Source: Gadus chalcogrammus
Taxonomy: Eukaryota > Chordata > Actinopteri > Gadiformes > Gadidae
Direction: 5' to 3'
Length of the DNA stretch: 64,000 nucleotides
Assembly (NCBI RefSeq): GCF_026213295.1
Contig: NC_079431.1
Location: forward strand, 16,981,965-17,045,964
In this document: positions 45,620 through 57,842 of the stretch, piece after piece
Layout: every line of letters starts with the position of its first letter
Position numbering within the stretch: the stretch's first letter is position 1
Translations under genes and position numbers: made by a program
Notes under the pieces: model-generated
What the model was told of the DNA's origin: nothing
Seen by the model: only the letters and a program-made list of their open reading frames with translations
The model's database searches: none

Positions 45620-46205
45620 CCATGGTCCGGCTGAGACCCCCCGCAAATCTCTTACCAGCTGCGACGGGCAGAACAACCTCCCCTACACCGCCACCTCCGG
45701 CCAGGAGCAGCTTTTGGCAACTTATGACAGCTTACATTCTGCAAAAATACATTTTAATTACGGTCTGTAGAATACTCAATTACATCTTCTGAAATTGTGA
45801 ATATGTTTACTCTGACAACATAATTGGATTGCCCATGCCTTGTGAGACAATCAAGATATGCAAGTATCCCCAACCTGCAGGACATTCACATCAAACGATG
45901 CAGAAATAGAGCCAAAAAGATCACTAGTGATGTCAGCCACCCCAACAACAGGCTGTTTCCCCTGCTTCCTTCAGGGAGACGCTACCGTCTGCTGAGGGCC
46001 AATACAGAGAGGAGGAGGACGAGTTTCTTTCCCCAGGCAATCCGACTGTTAAACCAGACTGACAATGTCACTTATCCCACCTCCCAGTGACCACCCAATC
46101 ATTATTATAATCTTGCACTTTATATAGTTGAATTACAGCCGGACTGGTACATAAGAATTTCACTACACATTGCACTGTACAATTGTGTATGTGACCAATA
46201 AATAA
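45620..46205 (+). mobile_element. 5'-truncated CR1/Rex1-type LINE
   Basis: The plus strand encodes, within 45824-46090, IKRCRNRAKKITSDVSHP, LFPLLPSGRRYRLLRA and RTSFFPQAIRLLN, the order seen at the C-terminus of CR1/L2/Rex1-group reverse transcriptases. It is followed by a 3' UTR ending tgtatgtgaccaataaataa. Everything upstream of the last part of the protein is gone, as expected from 5' truncation on insertion. Left boundary is approximate. Confidence 0.75.
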
Positions 46206-48870
46206 AACTAAACTAAGTGTGTTTTTCGCAATTAATATCAGTCTGGCCTTCGCTGTGAAGCAATTCATATCCAAACATGGCAGTTTACGTTCTTCAAATC
46301 CGACTCAATAAAGTTACACTCTCACTCTCTTCAATCATGCCAAATCCTGTTAGAAGTATAGATAAAACATATGACAAAAGCCTTCTGGTCAGATTTTTTA
46401 AATCTGTTTAAGTAATACGACTGGCTATTCACTTTGATATTGTTCATACATGGATATTGATGTACAACACACCCAAGGTCCTGTTTTAAGATTTTGTGTA
46501 GTATTACACCTTGCCGTTTGTAGACGTGACGATGCCACACAGAAACATTGCTACAAAAGTTAAAATGGGGTTGATTAGGTAAGTTATCTTCAAATCACTG
46601 TAGCATCAACCAAGTATCAAAAGTATCAGAGTTGCATTCCCATATGAACACAACTTTGGGGATCTCTCTCAGAACCACTGCATATGCAATTTTTGTAATG
46701 TTCTTATGGCAAGAAATAATTTATTTAGTAAAAGATGGAAGATCACATTTTTGCTGGGACAGCAACCTCATTCATCCAGAATGCTAACATTGAATACAGA
46801 TTTTTACATTGGAGCAAAGTTAATATTCATTCTTTTCAACAAAGAGTTAATTTTAGTGCACCTAGTGCACTAATTTAGCTAGTGGTGAGTGTTAGTGTTG
46901 CAGGGCCAGCTCTCCCAGCAGAGTCACCAGCTCTCTATTCCCATGGTCATTGTTACGAAGATATGCTCAAAATAGCTTTTGGCAGTTTGTATCATAGTAG
47001 CATAACGGCATAGGGCCAAAATTAATAAATATAGCCTTTTTTGCAAATCGTTATAATATATACGATTTATGTATTTAATATATGAATGTACCATTTAAAG
47101 AGTTGTGCTGATGTTGAGAGGGTGTAGTGAAAGTCCTTCTGGGTAAAGTGGCAAAATAGCGGACTGTAGCCGATCAAAGGGAAGAGACAGCCAGTGACAA
47201 TTAGCAAATAATGATGAAGTGCAATATTACACATATTGGAAAAATAAACCCGGGACTGAATAGTACATCGATCTTTTTTAAATATCAAAGGGTTTTAACC
47301 TGTATTAATCCCTTAACATTGCCATTCTTTTTTATTGCTTGTTTTATTGCTTGTCTTTCCTTGGGCGTCATAATTGTTTTATTTTTGGGCTTGACTGAAA
47401 AACCCAGTCAACACCCATTCGCTTGTTTGTAATGACCTGAAACCCCCTCCCCAGACCACCAGTTGGACCTATGATTCGTTTAGCCCCCCTACAAATGCTG
47501 AACTAAATTACAGAAAATACATTTTATTTTGGGAGTTTTTAGCTCAACGAAATAGATAAAATAATAATAAGAATCGAAACAGAAGGGAGGAGAGTTGAAG
47601 AGAGAAGAGGTATTCCAGTCATACATCATCACAGTAGAGACAATAGAGTGCACCACCTGATGTAACTGCAGATAAAAACGTAATCCAAGGAAGAGGTTTA
47701 TTTTGCTCTCAGTGAGAAAGCCATGTGATAATAGACTGGGTTCAATTTGATCCCTATCAGAAAAGCAGGAGACAGCTGGAAGCGAGGGGTTAAACGTAGT
47801 TCAATACCTCTGGATTAAGTGAAATCTCTGCTCCTATGTGCCCAGGTTTATAAGGTGATCAGGGACAGATGAAAAGAGAGATTTTCTCACCTCTCTACAG
47901 CAGCCACCTCAGCATCAGTCAGCCAAGGATGAAACCCTTGGAAAACCCATTCAGAGAGGTGTGTGGTCAGAAGAAATGTAATTGTCTGGTAAGGAGGAGG
48001 ATGGTCAATGTGTTTCCTGTTTTAGAGTATATGAGATGGGGAAAACATAAAAATAAACACAGAAGACAATGGCTGTATTTACATTGCATCCATTAAAACT
48101 AGGGTTGAATAACGTGCATCATGATAAAATAAAATAAAAACCTCTTCCATATTAAGGACAATTAAAGCATATGATGTCAATTAGAGTAAAGATGAAAAAA
48201 TGAGAACAATATACAGCTCCTTTCGAGTAAACAATTTGAAATATTATAGAGAAACTAAAGTAATCATAAAGACGGGGTAGTACAAGGTTTAAACATTTCA
48301 CGAGTCACGACAAAAAGTGCAGTCGAAGTTCAACATAAGAGAGAAAGACACAAAGACAGTTCTTTAGATGTGCAACATATGGATGAAAAAAACATCCATC
48401 TTGTAAATTCTATAAGAACTGGTTATCAAATTGTGTCAACAATGAAAAAAATCGAATGCGATGTATTGCTCAAATTCATGACTATAGTTCATGACTTAAA
48501 TGTATTTCCCTTTTATGTTTGGTATTTTCTTGTGCTGCAGCGAACCTTGTCTCTGATAAGGGTCTTCACAGTTATTCCAAGAGACAGAGTCAGATAATCA
48601 ATACGGCTTGTGAAGGTTCCTTTGGGAATTGGCATTGCATATTAGTCTGTAAGGTCATATTTGCTCGTGTAAGAGCAGCAAAACATTCCCTGATTGTCCC
48701 TGAAAGGTATTGCTCAAATACCATTCAGGGACGTTTAAGAATATATTTTGTGGATAATTGGTCGAAAAACACAGCAATCATACGGCATGCATCTGTAACA
48801 TGGAAAATTGCTAATGCCACCTAGCTGTCACACTCCACCTAGATTACTTCTGCTGGGCTCCTCCAGACAA
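46206..48870. other. intergenic, no gene seen
   Basis: AT-rich, 2.7 kb, with only short unrelated frames. No repeat ends recognised. Confidence 0.5.
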
Positions 48871-48945
48871 GGATGAAGGGTGAAGGGTGGTGGTGGGTGG
48901 TGGGTGGTGGGTGGTGGGTGGTGGGTAGTGGTGGTGGTGGTGGAG
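48871..48945. repeat. (GGTGGGT)n G-rich minisatellite
   Basis: About eight units of tggtgggt after two ggatgaaggg-like units. The runs of three G at short spacing on the plus strand fit the pattern of G-quadruplex-forming DNA. Confidence 0.9.
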
Positions 48946-49113
48946 TTCGAAAACAGGTTCATAGTATGTGTGTAGCGATGGCTGATTTAACCTGGGCACA
49001 CTGATTGCTCAATGTGCAACAGGTGTGCAACCTCACCCAGCTCCAGAGTCCAATCAGTCTGACGCAGGGCAGGGTGAAGCTGATTAAACCAGCCATCACC
49101 CACAGTACCCTTA

Positions 49114-50355
49114 AAGGCCCACTATGCAACTTCGGGAATTTCTTCGCTTTTTTCTTGGTTTTGGCACGCACATTTCTCTACACAGCGCCCCCTTCAGTTT
49201 CGTAGTAGATATTTTACAACACTGTCGTAACAACTCGTTGACGACCCTTCCCCATGCACTTCTACGCGAGCCATGTGCATTTGTTTTCAAAGAAGCCGGC
49301 GAATGCGTGGAGCCATGTCCGAAGTAGATGTTCATAAAGTGTAGGCAAGGTTATGCATTTTTAAAATTGTGAATTTGTATTGCAATAAACATAAAGCCAT
49401 CCTTTTTTATAGTTGACGGGGAGAATTTATATCCTAGATTATAATTGTTTTATCTTATGTTGAACAGAACAATCAGTGTGAGAGTGTTGGCCAACATAAT
49501 AATCTAAATAAACAAGAACCTGGATTCGGGGATTCAGTCTGTATCTGGGGGACGAGACAGACGAAAAGCAAAACATCAATGGAAACAAAGGTGTTTATAT
49601 GGTTGCAACCAACAAGCAAGCTAGAAACATTCAGGGCTCACAACAAAACGGTCGAGAAAACAATTTTTACAGGGCTCACAACAAAATGGTTGAGCAAACA
49701 CATTTGTACAGAGGCTATCAACATCAAGAATACCACGAGGACAAAGTTCACCCAAGGGTACTTTCAATTTCAAAAGCAACACGGCCAAATCGGAGTCTGA
49801 TTTGCAGTCTTCTTTTTCTTTCAGTTCACGCTATTCCTGAAAAGCTTGCCCAACGTTTACTCGTGTCTGGCCTCTCTGTCGGTCAGTCTCCCTTTTCTCT
49901 TCTCTTCTGTTATATTAAGGTAAATCAAGCCAAAAAAGTTGCATAGTTCCCCTTTCACTCGTGTCTGATCTCTTTTCTGGTCCATTCTTCTTTTGTTCCA
50001 CCGACAGTCGCCTCTTGGGTCCCTTATCAGTCGATTGATCCATGATGAATGCAACAATTGCCTCGCAACTGGCTGTTTATATCTAGCCGGTGCCATGTTT
50101 GGGTGTGTGTCTGTGCCGTAAAGCATTTTCGAAACTACAATCTGACTACATTTTCGAGGATACTTCCGCTGTGTCACATCCGGAATGTCCCGGTCCGAGC
50201 AGATCAAGTTGCATATGCGCTTTTTCACTGTAGAGGCGACATGGGAAAATGACACACCCACCAATCGACCCAGAAATGGATGCAGAACCATCAGCATAAC
50301 TCTCAACCTGCATACTTAATGTAATTTTGGCTAAAAAAGTTGCATAGTGGGCCTT
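49114..50355. mobile_element. element with perfect 19-bp terminal inverted repeats
   Basis: aaggcccactatgcaactt at 49114-49132 is perfectly inverted at 50337-50355. No clear target duplication (flanks cccttA and caacaa). An internal copy of the right end lies at about 49927-49952 (ccaaaaaagttgcatagttc), and near 49640-49700 a short gctcacaacaaaa phrase is tandemly repeated. No transposase recognised, although overlapping frames exist. The superfamily is unknown. Confidence 0.75.
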
Positions 50356-51758
50356 CAACAAGAATGAGTGAGAGAGAGAGAGATATGACGGAGCGCTAGG
50401 TTCGATGGCTGTTTGTCCCCACGTTAATCACAGCGGGGTTGAAAGGGGAAAGGGGTTTGTGTGAGATTGATCCTCCCTTTATCAGGAAACAACACCTTAG
50501 TTGGTTTTCACACAAATCTCCCAGGGCTTGTGTGGCCCACTGGTGGGTGGAGAGTGAGCGAGGTTCAGGGACTGAAGGAGCGGTGGCCGTGTTGTTGTGT
50601 CAAGGTATCCCAGATACGTGTCTCACTACATAACTCATAAATCAAGCTTTTAATATTAAATCGTTACAAAAACGAGGTGGAAAAATTAGGAAGTGAGTAA
50701 TGTGGTGCTGAGACGGCTGTGTATTACATCAACTACTTCCGGCTGCTTCAGATCGGCACATGGGCTTTTCAAGGCATTTCTTTGAAATGCAATGGTTGAA
50801 CAGGTTTCTTGCTGAAGACATTATTTTCTGATGTCATGAATAGGGAAACCAAAGTTTGACTCGAACATGCACTCATCAATGTTTAGCCACTGTGTTTCAT
50901 TAGGACTTAAATCCATTAGGACATTAACTATTGCCAGATGTTTTATGGAAGGGAGATTAGGGTTGAAACGTATGTAATAAGAACTATGAGATGATTATTG
51001 TAATGATAATATTCACAATATAGACCAATGCCTGTAAATGAATACAATATCATCCAAGTCGTATTTAGATCTACTCATTCAATTTCATGTGATCTCATAT
51101 CTTGAGAATATAGACATTTTATAAGATAAAATATATACAAATGGATAAACACGTTTTTCCCATAGGCTTTGAAAAAAGCTTGTATTTTGAATTGAAGGCA
51201 TTGTTTTAACAGCCCGGTGAAAAGATAGCAGGAGAAACAGCCTTCCCAGAGCCTGTCCACAGTCCAGCTACCAGCCATTCCCCGCAGGGCCATAATATAA
51301 ACCTTTTGTGTGCTGTACAACACTCAACACTGTGAATGTCAGCCCAAAGAGACAACAAAACAAATGTGAGATTCCCACCGTTTTCCTTCGAAAGAAAATG
51401 CAAAAAGAAAACCAAAGTAAGCAGGTGGACAGCGGGGTCGGGAACAGACAAAAGGTTCACTCAGAGCCTGCCAGCCAAGAACCGGGAGCAACTATAAATA
51501 GCCAAAGCACCCCTGCGTTGGCCAACGTCCTCCGGGCTGGAGTGAGTCCGGCGTCGATGAAGCCCAGGGGCTGATGGGAAGATAAATATCAGGGTCAATC
51601 AATACACTGTCAAAGCAACACTTACCGTAATCCGCCCCATCTCCAGGAGGCAGCGGCGAGGCAGAGCACGGCCATTATCCTCCAGTGACTCTCACATTCT
51701 CTCCACTGCGTGAGGGAGCTCTCCGTGCTTTGCAAACTTTACTATTGATATTCATTAT
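50356..51758. other. intergenic, no gene seen
   Basis: Short GA run at 50368-50382. No coding exon recognised. Confidence 0.5.
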
Positions 51759-51793
51759 TTTGTTGTGGCTTTATCAATTAAAGCCACAACAAA
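51759..51793. repeat. perfect 15-bp-arm hairpin
   Basis: tttgttgtggcttta at 51759-51773 pairs perfectly with 51779-51793 across the loop tcaat. Confidence 0.9.
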
Positions 51794-52045
51794 CAAAATA
51801 CATTTTTTATTTAAAACAACCCAACATGTAGTAGGATGCCAAAGAATTTATATGGGTAGGAAAAGGGTCATGTTGTGTATTGTATTTAGTTCATTTTACA
51901 TTCCAACTGATTGCATCTATTAGACTGTATAAGACTTTACATTTTTAGCCACTTGGCCAAACTGTGTTTTTTCGTTTGCCAAATACACCCAGAAATTAAA
52001 AGGTGTTTTGTGTAGGATTAAGGGCTATCTATCAGTGAGGGTGCA

Positions 52046-52076
52046 GATAACAACGAACTGGGAGTTCGTTGTTATC
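52046..52076. repeat. perfect 14-bp-arm hairpin
   Basis: gataacaacgaact at 52046-52059 pairs with 52063-52076 across ggg. A second outer pair, ggtgca at 52040 and tgcacc at about 52088, suggests a longer interrupted stem. Confidence 0.9.
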
Positions 52077-52719
52077 CCCCCCCCATCGTGCACCTTTCAC
52101 TTAAAACAACATATAGCTGGATAAGCTACGGTTTTCTCTACTTGCCTGTTAGTTGCCAGTGGGTACTTCAACCAAGTTCCGCCAAGTCTCATGAGATGAG
52201 GTTTCTTGATCAATTAATTAATTGTATTTAGGCCCTAGTTATTTAGTTAGTAAAACTATAGGTCATCGCTTACAAATAAGATTGTGATTATGATAAAAAA
52301 TGTAAAATGCTCTCTAGAGCCATTCTGGGCTATAAAAATAGTAATGCAATTCCTCGGAGCCTGCATGGCCGGCTTCATGGAAGAAGCCCGCTCTCTCTAG
52401 ATATAAAGGGCTCATTCTAAGGTAAGGGAAATGCAACCATTCAAAATTTAAATGATTTACACTGTTCAAAACATACTTAAGAAATAATCAATTTCTGCCA
52501 AGTGTTTTCAAATAGATGCCAATCAATTCTACAAACGGCACATTTCGGGGCCAGAAACTCAGGAGTGGGTTTCTTCAGCACAATAGACCTTCAAAGCACT
52601 GACCCTGTAGCATGGCACCATTAGCCAGTGGGGAACAAAGTAGGCTATAACTTTTTCTTAAGTTTGCCTTGAGAAAGAATAATGTGGTGGTCATTTGTTT
52701 AGATAGGGTAGAAAATGAT
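52077..52719. other. intergenic, no gene seen
   Basis: No feature recognised before the nested element. Confidence 0.5.
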
Positions 52720-53183
52720 CAGAGGTGTAAAAGGATTCACATTCATTACTCAAGTAGAAGTATAGATACTAGCGTTTAAAAATACTTCTGTAGAAGTTGA
52801 AATATCAACTCAAGCTTTTTACTTAAGTAAAAGTATAAAAGTACTGGTTTCAAAACTACTTAAAGTATTAAAGTAAATTAATGCAAGGGGAAAAAAATGC
52901 CATTAAGGACGAATGCGTAGGCCGTGCCACAGGGGCCTATAGAATTACAATCAGCTTTTTTTGCCAAGTATGCTCACACATACAAGGAATTTGGTCACTG
53001 CATTTATCCCATCTGTGAATTAGTGACACACACAGCCACTTCCCCCCAAAAAACATTTTTCTAAAGGCCATCTAATGACTATGTTAATGTTGAAAAAATT
53101 GGGTTAAACTTGTTTCAGACACATTTATACCCATTGAAAATGAATGCATATTAGTACAATGCCTAATCCTCATCGTCATCCGC

Positions 53184-55091
53184 TTATCCGGGGTCGGGTC
53201 GCGGGGGGAGCAGCTCAAGCAGGGGGCCCCAGACTTCCCTTTCCCGGGCCACATTGACCAGCTCTGACGGGGGGATCCCGAGGCGTTCCCAGGCCAGTGT
53301 TGAGATATAATCTCTCCACCTAGTCCTGGGTCTTCCCCGAGGTCTCCTCCCCACTGGACGTGCCTGAAACACCTCCCAAGGAAGGCGCCCAGTGGGCATC
53401 CTTACCAGATGCCCGAACCACCTCAGCTGACTCCTTTCTAAGTAAAGGAGCAGCGGCTCTAATCCGAGTTCCTCACGGATGGCTGAGCTTCTCACCCTAT
53501 CCCTAAGGGAGACGCCAGCCACCCTTCTGAGAAAACTCATCTCGGCCGCTTGTACCCGCGATCTCGTCCTTTCGGTCATCACCCAGCCCTCATGACCATA
53601 GGTGAGGATAGGAACGAAGATCAACCGGTAGATCGAGAGCTTTGCCTTGCGGCTCAGCTCTCTTTTCTTTACAACGGTGCGGTAAAGCGAACGCAATACC
53701 GCCCCCGCTGCTCCGATTCTCCGGCCAATCTCACGCTCCATAGTACCCTCACTCGCGAACAAGACCCCGAGGTACTTGAACTCCTTCACTTGGGCTAAGG
53801 ACTCATTTCCTACCCGGAGTAAGCAATCCACCGGTTTCCTGCTAAGAGTCATGGCCTCAGATTTAGCGGTGCTGATCCTCATCCCAGCCGCTTCACACTC
53901 GGCCGCCAGCCGATCCAGTGAGTGCTGAAGGTCACAGGCCGATGATCCAATGAGGACCACATCATCTGCAAAAAGCAGTGACGAGATCCTCAGACCACCG
54001 AACTGCAACCCCTCCCCACCACGACTACGCCTCGATATCCTGTCCATGTATATCACAAACAGGATTGGTGACAAGGCGCAGCCCTGGCGGAGACCAGCAC
54101 CCACTGAGAACGAAACTGACTGGCTGCCGAGAACACGAACACAGCTCTCGCTTTGGGAGTACAAAGATTGGATGGCCCTGAGGATAAACCCCCTTACCCC
54201 ATACTCCCGCAGCACCTCCCACAGTTTCTCCCGGGGGACCCGGTCATACGCCTTCTCCAGATCCACAAAACACATGTAGACCGGATGGGCATACTCCCAG
54301 GCCCCCTCCAGGATCCTTGCGAGAGTGAAGAGCTGTTCTGTAGTTCCACGTCCAGGGCGAAAACCGCATTGTTCCTCTTCAATCTGAGGTTCGACGATCG
54401 GCCGAACCCTCCTTTCCAGCACCTTGGAGTAGACTTTACCAGGGAGGCTGAGAAGTGTGATACCCCGGTAATTGGCACACACTCTCTGGTCCCCCTTTTT
54501 GAACAGGGGAACCACCACCCCGGTTTGCCACTCCTTTGGCACTGTACCCGACTCCCACGCGATGTTGAATAGGCGTGTCAACCATGACAGCCCCTCAACG
54601 CCCAGAGCCTTTAGCATTTCTGGCTGGATCTCATCAATCCCTGGGGCTTTGCCACTGCGGAGATGTTTGACTACCTCAGTGACCTCCACCAGGGAAATTG
54701 ACGACGAAACACCATCAACCTCGAGCTCTGCCTCCAACATAGAGGGCGTGTTATTCGGATTCAGGAGTTCCTCAAAGTGTTCCTTCCAACGTCCGACGAC
54801 CTCCTCAGTTGAGGTCAACAGAGTCCCATCCTTACTGTACACAGCTTGGATGGTTCCCCGTTTCCCCCTCCTGAGGTGCCGGATAGTCTTCCAGAAACAC
54901 TTTGGTGCCGACCGAAATTCCTTCTCCATGGCCTCTCCGAACTTCTCCCACACCCGCTGCTTAGCCTCCGACACAGCAGCCGCTGCAGCCCTTCGAGCCT
55001 GTCGGTGCCCTGCAACCGAGTCAGGAGTCCTCCAGGATATCATATCCCGGAAGGCCTCCTTCTTCAGTCGGACGGCTTCCCTGACCACCAC
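53184..55091 (-). pseudogene. LINE reverse transcriptase, long open frame
   Basis: 635 codons. Reverse transcriptase motifs are in order: GKAPGIDEI (147-155), NYRGITLLS (207-215), FVDLEKAYD (275-283), GLRQGCALSP (333-342) and the catalytic FADD (374-377), then KYLGVLF, and a C-terminal LRWFGHLVRM and GRPRTRWRDYI block. The frame lacks its own natural start; it should continue from the endonuclease frame upstream, with which it overlaps by 28 bp in another register. It copies the element's RNA at a nicked target. The catalytic residues look intact, but the polypeptide would be split. Confidence 0.88.
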
Positions 55092-56374
55092 GGTGTCCGA
55101 GGGTTACCGCCCCTTGAGGAGCATAAGACCCTGAGGCCACAGCTAGCCACCGCAGCTTCAGCAATGGAGGCTTTGAACACCGCCCACTCCGGCTCAATGC
55201 CCCCAACCTCCACAGGAATGCCAGAAAAGCTCCGCCGGAGGTGTGAGTTGAAGATACCTAGGACGGGGGCCTCCTCCAGACGTTCCCAGTTCACCCGCAC
55301 TACTCGTTTGGGCTTACCAGGTCTATCCGGAAATTTCCCCCATTCCCTCATCCAACTCACAACCAGATGGTGGTCGGTTGACAGTTCCGCCCCTCTCTTT
55401 ACCCGAGTGTCCAAAACATGCGGCCTCAGATCAGATGACACGATCACGAAATCGATCATCGATCTTCGGCCTAGGGTGCTCTGGTACCAGGTACACTTAT
55501 GAGCACCCTTATGTTCGAACATGGTGTTTGTTATGGATAATCCATGACTAGCACAGAAGTCCAATAACGAACGACCGCTCGGGTTTAGATCAGGGAGGCC
55601 GTTCCTCCCCACCACGCCTCTCCAGGTGTCTCCATCGTTGCCCACGTGGGCGTTGAAGTCTCCCAGCAGAACTACGGAGTCCCCTACTGGAGCCCCATAC
55701 AGGACTCCATTCAGGGTCTCCAAGAAGGCTGAGTACTCTGAGCTGCTGTTTGGTGCATACGCACAAACAACAGTCAGAGTTTTCCCCCCTACAACCCTTA
55801 GGCGCAGGGAGGCGACCCTCTCGTCTACCGGGGTAAACTCCAACACCGCGGCGCTCAGCCGGGGATTTATGAGTATCCCCACACCCGCCCGGCGCCTCAC
55901 GCCCTCGGCAACTCCGGAGAAGAATAGAGTCCAACCCTTATCCGGGAGTACGGTACCAGAGCTGAGACTGTGCGTGGAGGTAAGCCCCACCAGATCTAAC
56001 TGATAGCGCTCCACCTCCCTCACAAGCTCCGGTTCCTTTCCCCACAGCGAGGTGACGTTCCACGTCCCCAGAGCCAGCTTCTGCCGCCCGGGTCTGGTCC
56101 GTCGAGACCCCTGACCTTCGCTGCCACCCATGTGGCTGCGCACCCGACCCCAACGGGTCTTCCCACAGGTGGTGGGCCCATGGGATGAAGAGAGGGGGGG
56201 TGCCACGTAGTTTGTTCGGGCTGTGCCCGACCGGGCTCCGTGGCAAACCCGGCCACCAGGCGCTCGCCATCGAGCCCTCCGTCTGGGCCTGGCTCCAGAC
56301 GGGGGCCCCGGGCTTCCTCCGGGCCGGGTCACATCTCCTCTTTTTCCGTTATTCATTGGAGTTTTTTGAACCAT
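55064..56374 (-). pseudogene. LINE apurinic-type endonuclease region
   Basis: 436 codons with the exonuclease-endonuclease-phosphatase fold motifs: LGTWNVTSL (102-110), [10 protein letters not shown] (236-245), [11 protein letters not shown] and STDHHLVVS near 300-335. The last part ([12 protein letters not shown]) is the linker that should lead into the reverse transcriptase, but the frame shifts close to 55085 and ends at a stop at 55064. One small indel accounts for the break. The catalytic histidine and aspartate motifs are present. Confidence 0.85.
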
Positions 56375-57032
56375 TCTTAGTCTGGCCCCTCACCTGAGAC
56401 CACTCTGCCATGAGAAAGCCTACCAGCAGCACAAGGCTCCAGACAACACAGCTCTCAGGTTCACAGGGACACGCAAACCTCTCCACCACGATAAGGTGAC
56501 GGTTCCAGGAGAGGTAGTACAATGCAAATACATTAAAGAATATGTGTACTACTGAGCATTAACATGTGTTTCATGGAGCGGAAGATATGATGACTAGTTC
56601 CCTGTAAGTATTGGAATGGTGCAAAAAGTCAAACTTCAGAGGCATGTTATCAAAAGCCTTTATTGGAACATACTGCAGCTACTAGGCTATGTTCCAAGCT
56701 TAGCTGCAGGAATTTAAGATTTAACGAGTAACGCCCCGTGCCCACCAGCTCCGTCCGTTGACTGATCCCCATTGACTTTGAATGGGGACGGACGCGCAAT
56801 GCATTGTGGATCCGTCCGTTCCGTTGGAGCCTTCCGAAATTAAATGGGAGTAACGAGGCCATTTTTTAAAAAGTAAGGAGTAGAAAGTACAGATAAGTGT
56901 GTGAAAATGTAAGAAGTAGAAGTAAAAAGGCTGAAAAATAATTACTCCAGTAAAGTATAGATACCCAAAATTTCTACTTAAGTAAGGTAACAAAGTATTT
57001 GTACTTAGTTACTTGACACCTCTGAAAATGAT

Positions 57033-57842
57033 CATGGAGAGTGTAGTATTGATTTGCAATATATATAAACTCAGCCACTGGTTAAACCAACAAAATGTTC
57101 ACAGGAGTGTGCTGTGCGTGGATAACGACTTCAAGCAGCATCACCTGGCCAATTGTATTGCTCTTTATCTGATGAGTATGATGTTGAATTTATGATTGAT
57201 TCGAAATCCCATAAGACAGAGTTATTTTAAATGCATTACACGATTGTAACATAAAGGCCACAATACAAGAAGGAAAGTTTTTTACTGATCTTAAGGCTTT
57301 CATTGATTCGGTACAACGCAAAGCCCTAAAGAGGAACACTAGAGAACAGGCAGACAACTTCTTCCATGCTAAGGAAATCTTTTGCCTAACAAAGTGATAT
57401 TGAAGCAAAATTTTATATCACTGCTAATTGTTTGAACAGCTCTCTATTTTGTTGCATAGTGTTTCTTTTGTTACAACTTGCCCTTGTAAAATCATTTTTT
57501 ATATGCAAATGAGGTATGGGAGTGTTTTAAATCAACGTTTTAATGATGAGACTTGTTTTATTTTTGCAAAAAACACAAAGTACACTAGATAAGAGTGGAA
57601 AAAAGATGGCTGTGGATATTTTGGTAGTGGAGTGGGCATTTTGTTTTCAAACCATTGTGTTAAAAGGAGGACTTGGAGGTGAAAGATCATCTGTTTGAAA
57701 GTATAAACACAATCGGAAACTTGAAAATGTTTTTTGTATTTATGACGCAACCAGAGGTTAGGGTGAGAGGAAAAGTAATAGGCCAATGGGAAAGTGAGTT
57801 CGGCTTTAGGAGCGGATTTTAACTATTAGGAATATTTTAGAT
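57033..57842. other. intergenic, no gene seen
   Basis: AT-rich non-coding sequence between the nested insertion and the L1-type remnant. Confidence 0.5.

Larger units (their letters stand above)
53163..56514 (-). mobile_element. nearly full-length RTE-like LINE
   Basis: Flanked by a perfect 11-bp duplication tagtacaatgc (53152-53162 and 56515-56525). On the minus strand it has a short 5' leader starting near ctctcctggaaccgtcacct, an endonuclease region, a reverse transcriptase region and a 3' end gataagcggatgacgatgag rich in GATGA-type units, as RTE-group elements often have. Total 3352 bp. Long, intact flanking duplication and long frames imply a recent insertion. Clade assignment rests on the C-terminal GRPR-RW block and the 3' tail. 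Confidence 0.88.
52720..57024. mobile_element. hAT-like element split by a LINE
   Basis: Ends are cagaggtgt (left) and its inverse acacctctg (right). The perfect 8-bp duplication aaaatgat flanks at 52712-52719 and 57025-57032. Near both ends the text is rich in actcaagtagaagta-type and tacttaagta motifs in opposite orientation. Removing the inserted LINE leaves about 940 bp with no transposase, so this is a non-autonomous hAT-type element. It was present before the LINE arrived. Confidence 0.9.

Noticed and set aside
54153..55502. Plus-strand open frames of about 220 codons
   Set aside because: Antisense shadows of the LINE endonuclease and reverse transcriptase frames.
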